From an uncultured Roseburia sp. (GTDB lineage Bacteria; Bacillota; Clostridia; Lachnospirales; Lachnospiraceae): a DNA stretch of 29,011 nt. The stretch is taken from assembly GCA_910584215.1 (NCBI GenBank), contig CAJTYI010000032.1, positions 1 to 29,011 of the forward strand, in the 5' to 3' direction. Positions 5,967 to 13,651 of this stretch are shown in pieces; the stretch's first letter is position 1; each line of letters begins with the position of its first letter. The translations under genes and the position numbers were made by a program. Under the pieces are notes generated by a model. It saw nothing but the letters and a program-made list of their open reading frames with translations. It had not been told where the DNA came from and did not search any database.

Positions 5967-7868
5967 TCACTCTTCACACCGTATAATCTGCTCCGTATAT
6001 TTGCGGTTCATATCATGGCGTATTTTCCTGTTTTCCACCGTGTCAAAAATAATGGAAAAATCATAATCCGCGGGATATAATTCCGCTGCCGCCACGTGAA
6101 GCTTTACTCTTTTGTGGTTAATCCAAATCTTTCGATCGGGCATCTGCACTCTGAGCACCCCTTTCTCATTGGCCGGCTCGCAGACAATACCGATCTTTTG
6201 ATCGGGGTAGACCATAACGCTGTCCCCGCGCTGATATTTCGTGCCGGTGTCCGTCTTTCCTTTCGCCTTTTTACTCTTGACAATCCTGCCTGCCGCCCTC
6301 TTTTTAGGCACACTGCCACGGTTTCGGAAGCGATACGTCTCTACAGCTTCTGCCCCATATGCGGCCTCTATCGCAACCCGCAGCATTTCCCGCGACATGC
6401 CGAGCCTGTCCGCAATATAAAACGCGCAGCTCTCCCCCGCCTCTCCGATGACCATCTGGTAGGTAGGCTTTAAGGTGTCCTTGTCAAATGTCATTCTGGC
6501 GTTGACCATTCCCTGCGTCTTAGACGCATATTCTTTTACCTCCGGGTAATGTGTCGTCACAAGAAACAGCGCGCCGCTCTTTTTCAACTCCTCCAAAATT
6601 GCGACCGCGATTCCCATCCCCTCCGCCGGGTCCGTCCCCGAACCGAGCTCATCCATAATGACAAAGCTGTCTTTATCCACTTCACCCAGCAGTTTAAGCA
6701 CATTGGTGATGTGCGCCGAAAATGTCGACAAATTCTCCGCAATATTCTGGCCGTCTCCGATATCACAAAGATAGGCGCTATTCATACATAAGTCCGCCTC
6801 TCTGCAGGTCACGTGCAGTCCGCACTGCGCCATCATGCAGTTGAGCATCACCGTCTTGATCGCCACGGTCTTTCCTCCTGTATTGGGCCCGGTTATGACA
6901 ATGCCCCGCACGTCTCCGCCGATCTCAAACTGTAGCGGAACACTGATTTTTTGCTCCATCAGCGGATGTCTCGCATCTCTTAAAATCATATGACGCCCCG
7001 TGTTGACTGCCGGCTCCACCGCATCCATATCCATGCTCAGCTTTCCTTTGGAGAAAATGAAATCCAGCTTCTCGATCGTACCCATATTTTCATTCATGAT
7101 GGGAGCAGCGGATGCGACCATCGCGGAGAGTGTATATAAAATGTTATACACTTCATTTTCCTCGCCGATTTGAAGCATTTGCAACTGTTCATAGATCTTT
7201 GCAACGCCGGACGGTTCGATAAAGAGCGTGTTTCCCGTGGAGGATTTGTCGATGACACTGCCGGCCACTTTCAGTTTACACTCTTTCTTGACCGGGACGC
7301 ACACTCTGCCGTTGCGCAGCGTGCAGAAATTATCGGCCATACACGCCTTGTTCGAGCGCATGATCTGCTCCGCTTTCTGCTTCATCTGCTCCTCGCACTT
7401 TGCAATTTGACCTCTGAGCTGTGCGAGCTCCTTCGTGGCGTAATCGTCCACGATGCCGCCTCTTATTTGTCTGCCGATCTCCTCCCGCAGAGTTTCCATG
7501 GGGTCCAGATTTTCTTCATAATAGGCCAGTGGATTTTCGTAGAACTTCCCCCGCCCAAGATAGTCTTTCAGCCGTTTTACCGCGGCAAGCGCCGCTTCCA
7601 CCCGCTCGAGCAAAAACGGCGTCAGGCATCCTCCCTTTTCGGCTGTCACCATAATTTCTTTTAACTCCGTCAGACTCTGCAGCGGCGGCGTCCCCAGCTT
7701 TTCGATTAGATTTCTGCCATGCGTCGTATCACGGAGCTGTTTTCTTTGTTCGCTCTCCGATAGATAAATCGACGCACCCCTGATCTGTTCCTTGGCGCGC
7801 TCCGTCACAGCAAGATTCTCCCACATCGCTTTTACTTTATCAAATTCTATCTGCTTTTCTATATTCAT
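5967..7868 (-). CDS. MutS2-like ATPase without an Smr domain
   Basis: A 633-residue MutS-family protein with an N-terminal core and clamp helices (residues ~1-300) and an ABC-type ATPase with Walker A GPNTGGKT at ~326-333, Walker B FVIMDELGSGTDPAEG at ~400-415, and the VTTHYPEVKEYA segment. MutS2 proteins are usually near 780 residues and end in an Smr endonuclease domain. This one instead has a small KOW/SH3-like segment (YQRGDSVMVYPDQKIGIV) and a tail with ELYPADYDFSIIFDTVENRK. MutS2 acts in recombination control and, in Bacillus, on collided ribosomes; the role of this short form is unknown. The start at 7868 is chosen over 7880 because GGAGGG precedes it. An attenuator-like leader lies upstream. 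Confidence 0.88.
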   Translation of the reverse strand: MNIEKQIEFDKVKAMWENLAVTERAKEQIRGASIYLSESEQRKQLRDTTHGRNLIEKLGTPPLQSLTELKEIMVTAEKGGCLTPFLLERVEAALAAVKRLKDYLGRGKFYENPLAYYEENLDPMETLREEIGRQIRGGIVDDYATKELAQLRGQIAKCEEQMKQKAEQIMRSNKACMADNFCTLRNGRVCVPVKKECKLKVAGSVIDKSSTGNTLFIEPSGVAKIYEQLQMLQIGEENEVYNILYTLSAMVASAAPIMNENMGTIEKLDFIFSKGKLSMDMDAVEPAVNTGRHMILRDARHPLMEQKISVPLQFEIGGDVRGIVITGPNTGGKTVAIKTVMLNCMMAQCGLHVTCREADLCMNSAYLCDIGDGQNIAENLSTFSAHITNVLKLLGEVDKDSFVIMDELGSGTDPAEGMGIAVAILEELKKSGALFLVTTHYPEVKEYASKTQGMVNARMTFDKDTLKPTYQMVIGEAGESCAFYIADRLGMSREMLRVAIEAAYGAEAVETYRFRNRGSVPKKRAAGRIVKSKKAKGKTDTGTKYQRGDSVMVYPDQKIGIVCEPANEKGVLRVQMPDRKIWINHKRVKLHVAAAELYPADYDFSIIFDTVENRKIRHDMNRKYTEQIIRCEE

Positions 7869-7898
7869 CTTACCCTCCATATGGCTTTTCGTTTTTCA

Positions 7899-7964
7899 GG
7901 GTGAAACTTAGCAGTTCTCCGTGAAACAGCCTTTGCTGTGAACGGCTAGAACTTCTTTTCACCC
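7899..7964 (-). repeat. Nested 66-nt inverted repeat in the MutS2-like leader
   Basis: Three stacked helices share one axis: GGGTGAAA with TTTCACCC (8 bp, 7899-7906 and 7957-7964), AGTTCT with AGAACT (6 bp, 7913-7918 and 7948-7953), and an inner CCGT/ACGG plus CAGC/GCTG stem around 7919-7945. It lies about 30 nt before the MutS2-like start. No T-run follows, so it is not a standard terminator. Confidence 0.65.
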
Positions 7965-7971
7965 CGTTGCC

Positions 7972-8031
7972 TTACAACAGTGTATTTGATAACGCAAAAA
8001 AACCATGGATGCCCCAGCAGCATAAATCCAT
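7972..8031 (-). CDS. Putative second leader peptide spanning the terminator
   Basis: An ATG at 8031 preceded by GGAGG (10-nt spacing) opens a 19-codon frame encoding MDLCCWGIHGFFALSNTLL. The start codon lies in the 5' arm of the terminator stem, the frame reads through the terminator's T-run, and the TAA stop lies in the distal arm of the long inverted repeat. Translation would therefore disrupt the terminator, or a stalled ribosome would change the folding. Too short for homology arguments; the call rests on the ribosome-binding site and position. Confidence 0.55.
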   Translation of the reverse strand: MDLCCWGIHGFFALSNTLL

Positions 8032-8036
8032 GGTTT
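7994..8036 (-). terminator. Intrinsic terminator in the leader of the MutS2-like gene
   Basis: AAACCATGGA and TCCATGGTTT (8027-8036 and 8000-8009) form a perfect 10-bp stem with a 17-nt loop and run into a seven-T tract (7994-8000) on the minus strand. It lies about 125 nt before the MutS2-like start and about 200 nt after the predicted transcription start, so it would cut the transcript short unless antitermination occurs. Confidence 0.8.
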
Positions 8037-8167
8037 ATAAACCTCCAAAATACGAATCTGGAAGCGGATACCACAATATCAAGCACGTTGTAAGGCGAAA
8101 ACAGCGACAGCTCACCTGTCGACAAACGGGCAGACTTTCAGCGCAAAACTGAAATCACCCTGCAATA

Positions 8168-8206
8168 TTATTTTGCAATTTTCTCCATTACCACAATGCT
8201 TAACAT
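8168..8206 (-). CDS. Putative first leader peptide
   Basis: A 12-codon frame encoding MLSIVVMEKIAK. It starts at ATG 8206, eight nucleotides after GGGAGGA and about 24 nt after the predicted transcription start. It ends in TAA before the hairpin region. Short length makes the call tentative, but the promoter, strong ribosome-binding site and downstream terminator fit a leader peptide. Confidence 0.45.
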   Translation of the reverse strand: MLSIVVMEKIAK

Positions 8207-8235
8207 GCACCATCCTCCCAATATCAATTTCTTAT

Positions 8236-8264
8236 ATTCTAACCGCAAAACAATGCTCTGTCAA
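8236..8264 (-). promoter_or_regulatory. Promoter of the leader/MutS2-like transcript
   Basis: TTGACA (8259-8264), 17-nt spacer, TAGAAT (8236-8241): near-perfect housekeeping promoter, lying just after the hom stop codon. Transcription would start near 8229. Confidence 0.82.
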
Positions 8265-8325
8265 GCGGCAGAATAAAAATAACACAATGTACCTTCTTTT
8301 CCTACAAATGACAGAAACGCCCTTA

Positions 8326-9525
8326 CTATGCGACACGTATCATCTGAATCACGCCGGGCAGAGCAGCCGCTTTTTTCTCATAATCTGCGCCACTCATGGA
8401 ATCTGTGACAAATCCCACCTCTCCGGTAACACCCTCCGCCTCGACATATGCTACCTTGCCAAAGACCTCCTCGACCTCTGCGCGCTCCGCCGCCGCGCGG
8501 ACAAAATAACGGTATTCCATTTGGGCGGGGTCCGCAAGCTCAAGTTTTGTGGGCTGCCACTCAACCGGAATATTATGCCCTACATTCTTAGCCATTTCCA
8601 CGACATCCGCCACAACGGCGCTGGCCGTCGGCAGTTTTCCAGCTCCGCTGCCGTAAAACATCGCATCGCCGAGCATGTTTCCGTGTACAAAAATGGCATT
8701 AAACACATCCTGGACACTGTAGAGCGGATGAGACGGCGACAACAGAAACGGCGCCACCATCACCGCATAGCTGTCAAAGGTCTTTTTGCTGGTGGCCAAA
8801 AGCTTAATGGCCAATCCCATCGCTTTCGCATATTTGATATCCACAGCGGAAATCCCGGTGATTCCCTGCGTGGGAATGTCCTCGTAGTCGACCTGTCTTC
8901 CGCATACCAGAGAAGTCAAAATAGCGATCTTGCGGCACGCGTCGTACCCTTCAATATCCGCCGTGGGGTCCTTCTCCGCATAACCTTTCGCCTGCGCGTC
9001 CTTTAGGACATCTGCAAACTCCAACCCCTCTGTGGTCATCTTAGTCATCATATAATTGGTCGTACCGTTGACAATACCGGTGATCTCCTCGATCACATCG
9101 GCTGTCAGACAGGAATTGAGCGGACGGATAATCGGAATCCCGCCGCCCACACTCGCCTCAAACATAAAGTTGACATTCTTCTCTTTTGCAAGCGCCAAAA
9201 GCTCAGCCCCCTTGACCGCAACCAGCGCCTTGTTGGAAGTCGCAACATGCTTGCCCGCCAGAAGCATCGCTTTTACAAAAGTATAGGCGGGCTCCACGCC
9301 GCCCATCGTCTCCACTACGATCTGTACACTGTCATCCTCCGCAATCACTTTATAATCATGTACAATTTTTTTCTGAATCGGCTCTCCCTCAAAATCACGC
9401 AGATCTAATACATATGTTATCTCTATCTCTTCACCCACGCGCGTGGCAATAACCTCTCTGTTTTGCTCTAACACTTCCACGACACCGGAACCAATGGTTC
9501 CATAGCCCATTACTGCTGCTTTCAT
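8326..9525 (-). CDS. hom: Homoserine dehydrogenase
   Basis: Reduces aspartate-4-semialdehyde to homoserine with NAD(P)H, at the branch to threonine and methionine. The 399-residue protein has the Rossmann motif GYGTIGSGVVEVL at the N-terminus, the NKALVA and NGTTNYMMTKM catalytic-domain motifs, and EGYDACRKIAIL in the middle. The C-terminal ~60 residues resemble a shortened ACT regulatory domain, so feedback by threonine may be altered; that is inference. GGAGGA precedes the ATG at 9525. It follows the ACT-domain gene with a 32-nt gap and probably shares its promoter. No clear terminator is visible between hom and the next promoter at 8264. Confidence 0.96.
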   Translation of the reverse strand: MKAAVMGYGTIGSGVVEVLEQNREVIATRVGEEIEITYVLDLRDFEGEPIQKKIVHDYKVIAEDDSVQIVVETMGGVEPAYTFVKAMLLAGKHVATSNKALVAVKGAELLALAKEKNVNFMFEASVGGGIPIIRPLNSCLTADVIEEITGIVNGTTNYMMTKMTTEGLEFADVLKDAQAKGYAEKDPTADIEGYDACRKIAILTSLVCGRQVDYEDIPTQGITGISAVDIKYAKAMGLAIKLLATSKKTFDSYAVMVAPFLLSPSHPLYSVQDVFNAIFVHGNMLGDAMFYGSGAGKLPTASAVVADVVEMAKNVGHNIPVEWQPTKLELADPAQMEYRYFVRAAAERAEVEEVFGKVAYVEAEGVTGEVGFVTDSMSGADYEKKAAALPGVIQMIRVA

Positions 9526-9557
9526 TTTCGACTCCTCCGTTTTTTATTACATTCTGT

Positions 9558-10001
9558 CTATCCTATCCCAAGAATTTTTACATAATGGATTCCCGTCTGT
9601 CCTTCAATGTGCGCCACCATATCGGCCACATCCAATGTCTGCGACAACACATCCACGCTGAGCGTTAAAGAGGCAATCCCGTTGATCGGGATACTCTGGT
9701 GAATCGTCAGAATATTGGCCTGAAATTCCGCCACAGTCTTTAACACGACCGACAAAATACCTGGCTCATCGTCCAGCTGAATCACCATCGTAAGAGTGCG
9801 CTCTTTCGCCCTCTCATGGAAGGGAAAAATGTCCTCCTTATATTTGTAAAAAGAACTGCGGCTGATGCCCAACTGTTCTGTGGCCTCCTGAACAGATTCC
9901 ACTTTGCCGGCCTCAAGCAGCCGCTTTGCCTCCACCACGCGCAATAAGACATCCGGCACCGCTTTTTCTTTGACTATGAAAAAGTTCTCCTTATCCCTCA
10001 T
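9558..10001 (-). CDS. ACT domain-containing protein, PheB/UPF0735 family
   Basis: A 147-residue protein. The N-terminal half (LLRVVEAKRLLEAGKVESVQEATEQLGISRSSFYKYKEDIF in pieces) contains a helix-turn-helix-like segment. The C-terminal half (TLTMVIQLDDEPGILSVVL onward) is an ACT domain, which usually binds amino acids. The family is called PheB from an old link to phenylalanine biosynthesis in Bacillus; direct activity is unproven. Immediately upstream of hom it is well placed to sense an aspartate-family amino acid, but that is inference. TGGAGG precedes the ATG at 10001, and the promoter is at 10056-10084. Confidence 0.9.
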   Translation of the reverse strand: MRDKENFFIVKEKAVPDVLLRVVEAKRLLEAGKVESVQEATEQLGISRSSFYKYKEDIFPFHERAKERTLTMVIQLDDEPGILSVVLKTVAEFQANILTIHQSIPINGIASLTLSVDVLSQTLDVADMVAHIEGQTGIHYVKILGIG

Positions 10002-10055
10002 CTTTGGCCTCCATTGACTGTTTGTGCATGGCTTACAAATGTATGTACCAGAAAG

Positions 10056-10084
10056 ATAATACCATAAACGTCACGCTCGTGCAA
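10056..10084 (-). promoter_or_regulatory. Promoter of the ACT-domain gene and hom
   Basis: TTGCAC (10079-10084), 17-nt spacer, TATTAT (10056-10061), with about 55 nt to the first start codon. Confidence 0.65.
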
Positions 10085-10164
10085 GAAATTTCAAACGGCA
10101 AAACTGATTTTATCGCTGTCCAAGCCCAAACGCCTGCGCCGCAGGGCAAACCTCTGCCTCCGCT

Positions 10165-11013
10165 TCAAAAACGCCTGCCTCCGCCGCCGTGAGAGCGTCC
10201 GCTGCTGCTGCGGTGTGTGGTACTGCGCCCGCTGCTGCTGTGAGACGTGCTGCTGCTCGTCTGTATCCGGCGGTGCGACGTATGGCTGTTAATGAACTGA
10301 TCATCTCTCACGCGCAGCGTCATCCTGCCCGATTCACGGGGATTATAGCGATACTGGTTAAATTTAATACGGTATTTTCCAACAATGCAAAAAAACACGA
10401 TAAAGCCGGATGCGACTGCGATGCCAGCCGCAACGAGCGCCTCTATCATGGTAATCCGTCGATAAACGGAAATCTCTCCCGTATCCCTGTCATAATTATA
10501 CTGACCGCTCGGTATCCCGTCGGCATAAGCTACCCTGACGCCCTCTACCATGGTGGTAAGGCACGCGGCGTAATCGCCGCCGCTGATATCCGTAAAAGCG
10601 TCGTCCAAAATCCGATCGATTCTGTCATCGGTCAGATAGCGGATCGCATCCCCGCAGGTGGACATCCAGATTTCTCTGTGGTCCATATCAATCAAAACGG
10701 CCACGCCGTCCTCCCGCTCCGGCGAATGACTGTCAAAAAAATCGTCGGCGTAGGCCTCCGCCGTCTTGCCCTTGGCGTCGTCGGTCGTGACCGCAAAAAT
10801 ATTCCATCCGGTTTCTTCTTCCACAGATGCTATGATACCTGCAAGCGATGTGATTTCATCCTCCCTAAGCAGTCCGGCATCGTCATAGACGCCATCCTGC
10901 AAAGCCCAGACGGTATGTCCCTGCCCGCAAAACAGCAGGCCAAACAGCAAAACACCGTAGAACAGACGCAGCATACGCACGGGATATTCTTTCATTTTCA
11001 TAGAAAAAACCAT
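10165..11013 (-). CDS. TPM-domain membrane protein (YdjH/YgcG type)
   Basis: About 282 residues: an N-terminal signal peptide or anchor (MLRLFYGVLLFGLLFCG), an extracytoplasmic TPM domain at ~40-165 (DDAGLLREDEITSLAGII, then GWNIFAVTTDDAKGKTAEAYADDFFD in pieces, then EDGVAVLIDMDHREIWMSTCG), a transmembrane helix at ~190-212, and a cytoplasmic tail rich in Ser, His and Gly ending SHGGGGRRF. This is the YdjH/YgcG architecture. It is the last gene of the SPFH/zinc-ribbon/TPM operon. In Bacillus subtilis YdjG and YdjH are membrane partners of YdjI. The start is uncertain: ATG at 11013 has its purine-rich site very close, and ATGs follow at residues 5 and 7. Confidence 0.85.
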   Translation of the reverse strand: MVFSMKMKEYPVRMLRLFYGVLLFGLLFCGQGHTVWALQDGVYDDAGLLREDEITSLAGIIASVEEETGWNIFAVTTDDAKGKTAEAYADDFFDSHSPEREDGVAVLIDMDHREIWMSTCGDAIRYLTDDRIDRILDDAFTDISGGDYAACLTTMVEGVRVAYADGIPSGQYNYDRDTGEISVYRRITMIEALVAAGIAVASGFIVFFCIVGKYRIKFNQYRYNPRESGRMTLRVRDDQFINSHTSHRRIQTSSSTSHSSSGRSTTHRSSSGRSHGGGGRRF

Positions 11014-11108
11014 ACCTTTCTCTCAACCTGCAAACATTGGCCGCATGCACAAATTGCGTGTGAAAAATTTATTTTCACGCGATCCTCCATTGCCGCCACG
11101 ATCCTGTT

Positions 11109-12191
11109 TTAGAGTATATACCCCACCGCCAATCCAAGTGCCAGGACGACTGCGGCGACAAGTACGCTTGCAAGCGTCACTTTTTTGTAGTCGATCGGCA
11201 GCTCCCCGATCACTTTTCCGGTCTGCCCGTTCATCGAATAATAGTACATTTTTCCGTTTCTGCCTTTATATGTAATCGTCCACACAGGAAACAGCACATA
11301 TTTCCACAGTTCAAACGCAGGCTGAAAGCTGGCGCTTCCGATATTGACCGTATCGTAACCCGTGATCGTCTCTCTCATCATCTGCTGTGCCGACTGCTGC
11401 ATCGTCCGCCGCATCCCCTCCTGCACCCGGGCGCGCTCGATATCCCTGCGCTCCGCCATAAAGCCGGAGAGGTACGACATATGAAAATCTTTTGCCTTTT
11501 CATACCGGTAAGGCAAAATCCCCTGCGCCAGCACACTGCTGGCTTTGGAAAGCGCATTTTCCGGCAAATTACGAAGTGTGATATCTCCCTCGCGGCGCAC
11601 CGAATAGATCTTCGTCTCCGTGTACTGTGTATTGCCGGAGCGCCAGGAACGTGTCTTTCTTGCATCCGCCAAGACCCTGCCGTTTAACTCCACATCATAG
11701 ACCCAGTAGGGGAAATAGACCCCGCTGATTTTCTCGATCTGTCTCTTATTCCAAAACGCTTTCGGCACAAACTTCTTTTTTCTCACATACTTTAAAAACC
11801 CCTGGATGGCGTTTTCTCTGGTAATCTCAAACGGTATCACCTGATCCGGCAGAAACCGGCCCTCCAATTTCCCGCTAAGGATCACAGGATTATGACAGTA
11901 GTAGCAAAAAGTGGCCGCCGTCGTCTCCTCCGTGACGATCTGTGCGCCGCAGGAAGGACAATTGTACTGCACGGCGCTCCCCTCTGCCTGCCCCCAAGCC
12001 TCCCCGCGGAGACTGCCGGGCGCCTGCACAGGGGCGTCCGGCCGCCGGACACCCGCGGTGTCGGGGCGCATGTCTCTGATTTGCTGCTGTGAAAAAAGCG
12101 AAGCACAGTAGGGACACTTATATTTTTGGGTTGCCGGATCAAACATCAGCTCACCATCACAATTTGGACATTTGTAACTGATTGAAGCCAT
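11109..12191 (-). CDS. Zinc-ribbon membrane-anchored protein (YdjG type)
   Basis: A 360-residue protein with two N-terminal zinc ribbons (CPNC...CPYC at residues 9-30 and CPSC...CYYC at ~78-100), a middle domain of unknown function with YFPYWVYDVEL and PVWTITYKGRNGKMYYYSMNGQTGK, and a single C-terminal helix (residues ~338-360) that looks like a tail anchor. This matches B. subtilis YdjG. AGGAGG precedes the ATG at 12191. It lies between the SPFH gene and the TPM gene and probably forms a membrane complex with their products. Confidence 0.87.
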   Translation of the reverse strand: MASISYKCPNCDGELMFDPATQKYKCPYCASLFSQQQIRDMRPDTAGVRRPDAPVQAPGSLRGEAWGQAEGSAVQYNCPSCGAQIVTEETTAATFCYYCHNPVILSGKLEGRFLPDQVIPFEITRENAIQGFLKYVRKKKFVPKAFWNKRQIEKISGVYFPYWVYDVELNGRVLADARKTRSWRSGNTQYTETKIYSVRREGDITLRNLPENALSKASSVLAQGILPYRYEKAKDFHMSYLSGFMAERRDIERARVQEGMRRTMQQSAQQMMRETITGYDTVNIGSASFQPAFELWKYVLFPVWTITYKGRNGKMYYYSMNGQTGKVIGELPIDYKKVTLASVLVAAVVLALGLAVGYIL

Positions 12192-12283
12192 GCTCGTTCC
12201 TCCTAATCGTTATCGTTCCACATAATTACTCATATATCGCGGCTCAAATCAAGATGAAAAAATGATTAGAAGTTCTTCTCACA

Positions 12284-13543
12284 CTATATTCTCTGCTTGC
12301 CGCAGTTGCTGCAAAATTTACCCTGATTCACCGTACCACAGCTGCAGGTCCACTCTGCGGCAGGCGCGCTCTTGCCGCACTCGCTACAGAATCTGCCGGT
12401 ATTGACCGCCCCGCAGCTACAGGTCCATCCGGTCTTTACCGGCATCGGCTTACCACACTCACTGCAAAACTTTCCTGTATTGACGGCTCCGCACGCACAC
12501 GTCCATCCAGGCGCTGTCGCCTGCCGCGCCTGCCCTGCCGCCGCCTGCTGCTGCATCTGCATCTGGGCCAGATTCGTCTGGGAGGCTGCTCCCATCATAC
12601 CTCCGGCGGTATTCATGCCCATTCCCATGCCCATAAAACCCGCCATTGCCCCGTTGGCATTTGAGCCTGCCGCCTCGAGTCCTCTCGCCATCGCGCCCTG
12701 CACATATCCCTCACGGACAGTCGGGTCTCCGAGCATTGCGCCCTGATTGCGCATATTGATAAGCTTCTGTGACTCTTCGTCGTAGGAAAGGCTGGCTAAC
12801 CCCACCGACTGGATTTCCATGCCGCGCATACGGTTCCATTCTTCGTCGAGCGTATCGGCCATGTATCTTCCCAGCTCCCTCGCCTTGGAAGTCACAAAAG
12901 AGATGCGCACGCCGTCGGCAGACATCTGATTGATGGACGCCTGCAATGCCTCCAAAAACTCTGAGATATACTGCTCGTTGATCTCCTCGATCTCTACCTG
13001 CCCTTTGTTCCGCGGAACCGCCTCAGCATAAAATTGCAGCGGGTTTGTGATTTTGATGGAGTAAGTACCATGGGCGCGCAGAAATAATTCCGCATTGTAG
13101 AAATTATCGAAATAATTAATCGGATTTCTCGTACCAAATTTGATGCCCTTGATCTCCTGAAGATTGATAAAAAATACCTTCTGCGCCATCGGTGTCTGGC
13201 CGCCAAACCGGATACGGTTAAACGCCTCTTTCAGGGATTCGCCAAACTCGCCGTTAAACAAGGAAGGCATAGAAGAATTATCCACTTTATAGTAGCCCGG
13301 TTCCGCGGTATAATCTACCACCTTGCCGCCGTCCACCAGCATCATAAACTGATTGTCGTAGACATGAACAACAGAACCGTTCGAGACGGTATGCGGTGTT
13401 CCCTTGGTATTCTGCCCGCGCCGCATCAAAACGCCACTGGTAAAGACGGTGTGCTCCCCCATATCGTCCGCTTCGATGACTTCCTGCCACTGATCGGCAA
13501 ATCCTCCTCCGATTGCCTGTGCGACTGCCCTGATAATGCCCAT
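12284..13543 (-). CDS. SPFH-domain protein with three C-terminal zinc ribbons (YdjI type)
   Basis: A 419-residue protein. Residues ~1-300 form an SPFH (stomatin/flotillin-like) domain of the YdjI 'virion core protein-like' group (EAFNRIRFGGQTP, VFFINLQEIKGIKFGT, FLRAHGTYSIKITNPL). A Met/Gly/Ala/Gln-rich linker follows (~300-345), then three tandem zinc ribbons of the form WTCxCGxVNxGKFCxxCGK. In B. subtilis YdjI, with YdjG and YdjH, helps attach the phage-shock protein PspA to the membrane. No PspA gene is present in this window, so its partner, if any, is elsewhere. First gene of the operon; AGGAGG precedes the ATG. I see no convincing promoter in the 108-nt gap after prfB. Confidence 0.88.
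   Translation of the reverse strand: MGIIRAVAQAIGGGFADQWQEVIEADDMGEHTVFTSGVLMRRGQNTKGTPHTVSNGSVVHVYDNQFMMLVDGGKVVDYTAEPGYYKVDNSSMPSLFNGEFGESLKEAFNRIRFGGQTPMAQKVFFINLQEIKGIKFGTRNPINYFDNFYNAELFLRAHGTYSIKITNPLQFYAEAVPRNKGQVEIEEINEQYISEFLEALQASINQMSADGVRISFVTSKARELGRYMADTLDEEWNRMRGMEIQSVGLASLSYDEESQKLINMRNQGAMLGDPTVREGYVQGAMARGLEAAGSNANGAMAGFMGMGMGMNTAGGMMGAASQTNLAQMQMQQQAAAGQARQATAPGWTCACGAVNTGKFCSECGKPMPVKTGWTCSCGAVNTGRFCSECGKSAPAAEWTCSCGTVNQGKFCSNCGKQRI
12287..12510. repeat. Three tandem zinc-ribbon coding repeats
   Basis: The 3' end of the SPFH gene holds three copies of a ~70-nt unit, each encoding a CxC...CxxC zinc ribbon joined by short linkers (MPVKTG and SAPAAE). The units differ at scattered positions, so the duplication is not recent. 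Confidence 0.75.
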
Positions 13544-13651
13544 TTTTCTCCTCCTAACTATACACGATGATAATCTACCTCATAATAATTCTGTAAACTC
13601 CAAACCCGATCATGCACCGGCGGCACGGTTTCCCTCGAAACGATTGATCCG

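Larger units (their letters stand above)
7969..8096 (-). repeat. Long-range inverted repeat enclosing the leader terminator
   Basis: GCCTTACAAC (7969-7978) and TTGATA (7986-7991) are perfectly complementary to GTTGTAAGGC (8087-8096) and TATCAA (8077-8082). The two arms flank the terminator hairpin and the second leader ORF, whose stop codon lies inside one arm. Confidence 0.7.
7869..8229 (-). promoter_or_regulatory. Attenuator-like leader of the MutS2-like gene
   Basis: About 360 nt of transcribed leader. In order of transcription: a 12-codon ORF (8168-8206), two small hairpins (TTTCAG/CTGAAA around 8137-8155 and CGACAG/CTGTCG at 8105-8121), the left arm of a large stem (8077-8096), a second ribosome-binding site and 19-codon ORF (7972-8031), an intrinsic terminator inside that ORF (7994-8036), the right arm of the large stem (7969-7991), and a nested 66-nt stem (7899-7964) before the gene's own ribosome-binding site. 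This layout is that of translation-coupled attenuators; the function is inferred. Confidence 0.65.

Noticed and set aside
7967..8152. 61-codon plus-strand frame in the MutS2-like leader
   Set aside because: No ribosome-binding site; the minus-strand promoter, ORFs and terminator explain this region better.
8173..9006. 277-codon plus-strand frame opposite hom
   Set aside because: Shadow of hom; no start signal and no recognisable domain.
10189..11112. 307-codon plus-strand frame opposite the TPM gene
   Set aside because: Shadow of a gene supported by signal peptide, TPM domain and operon context.
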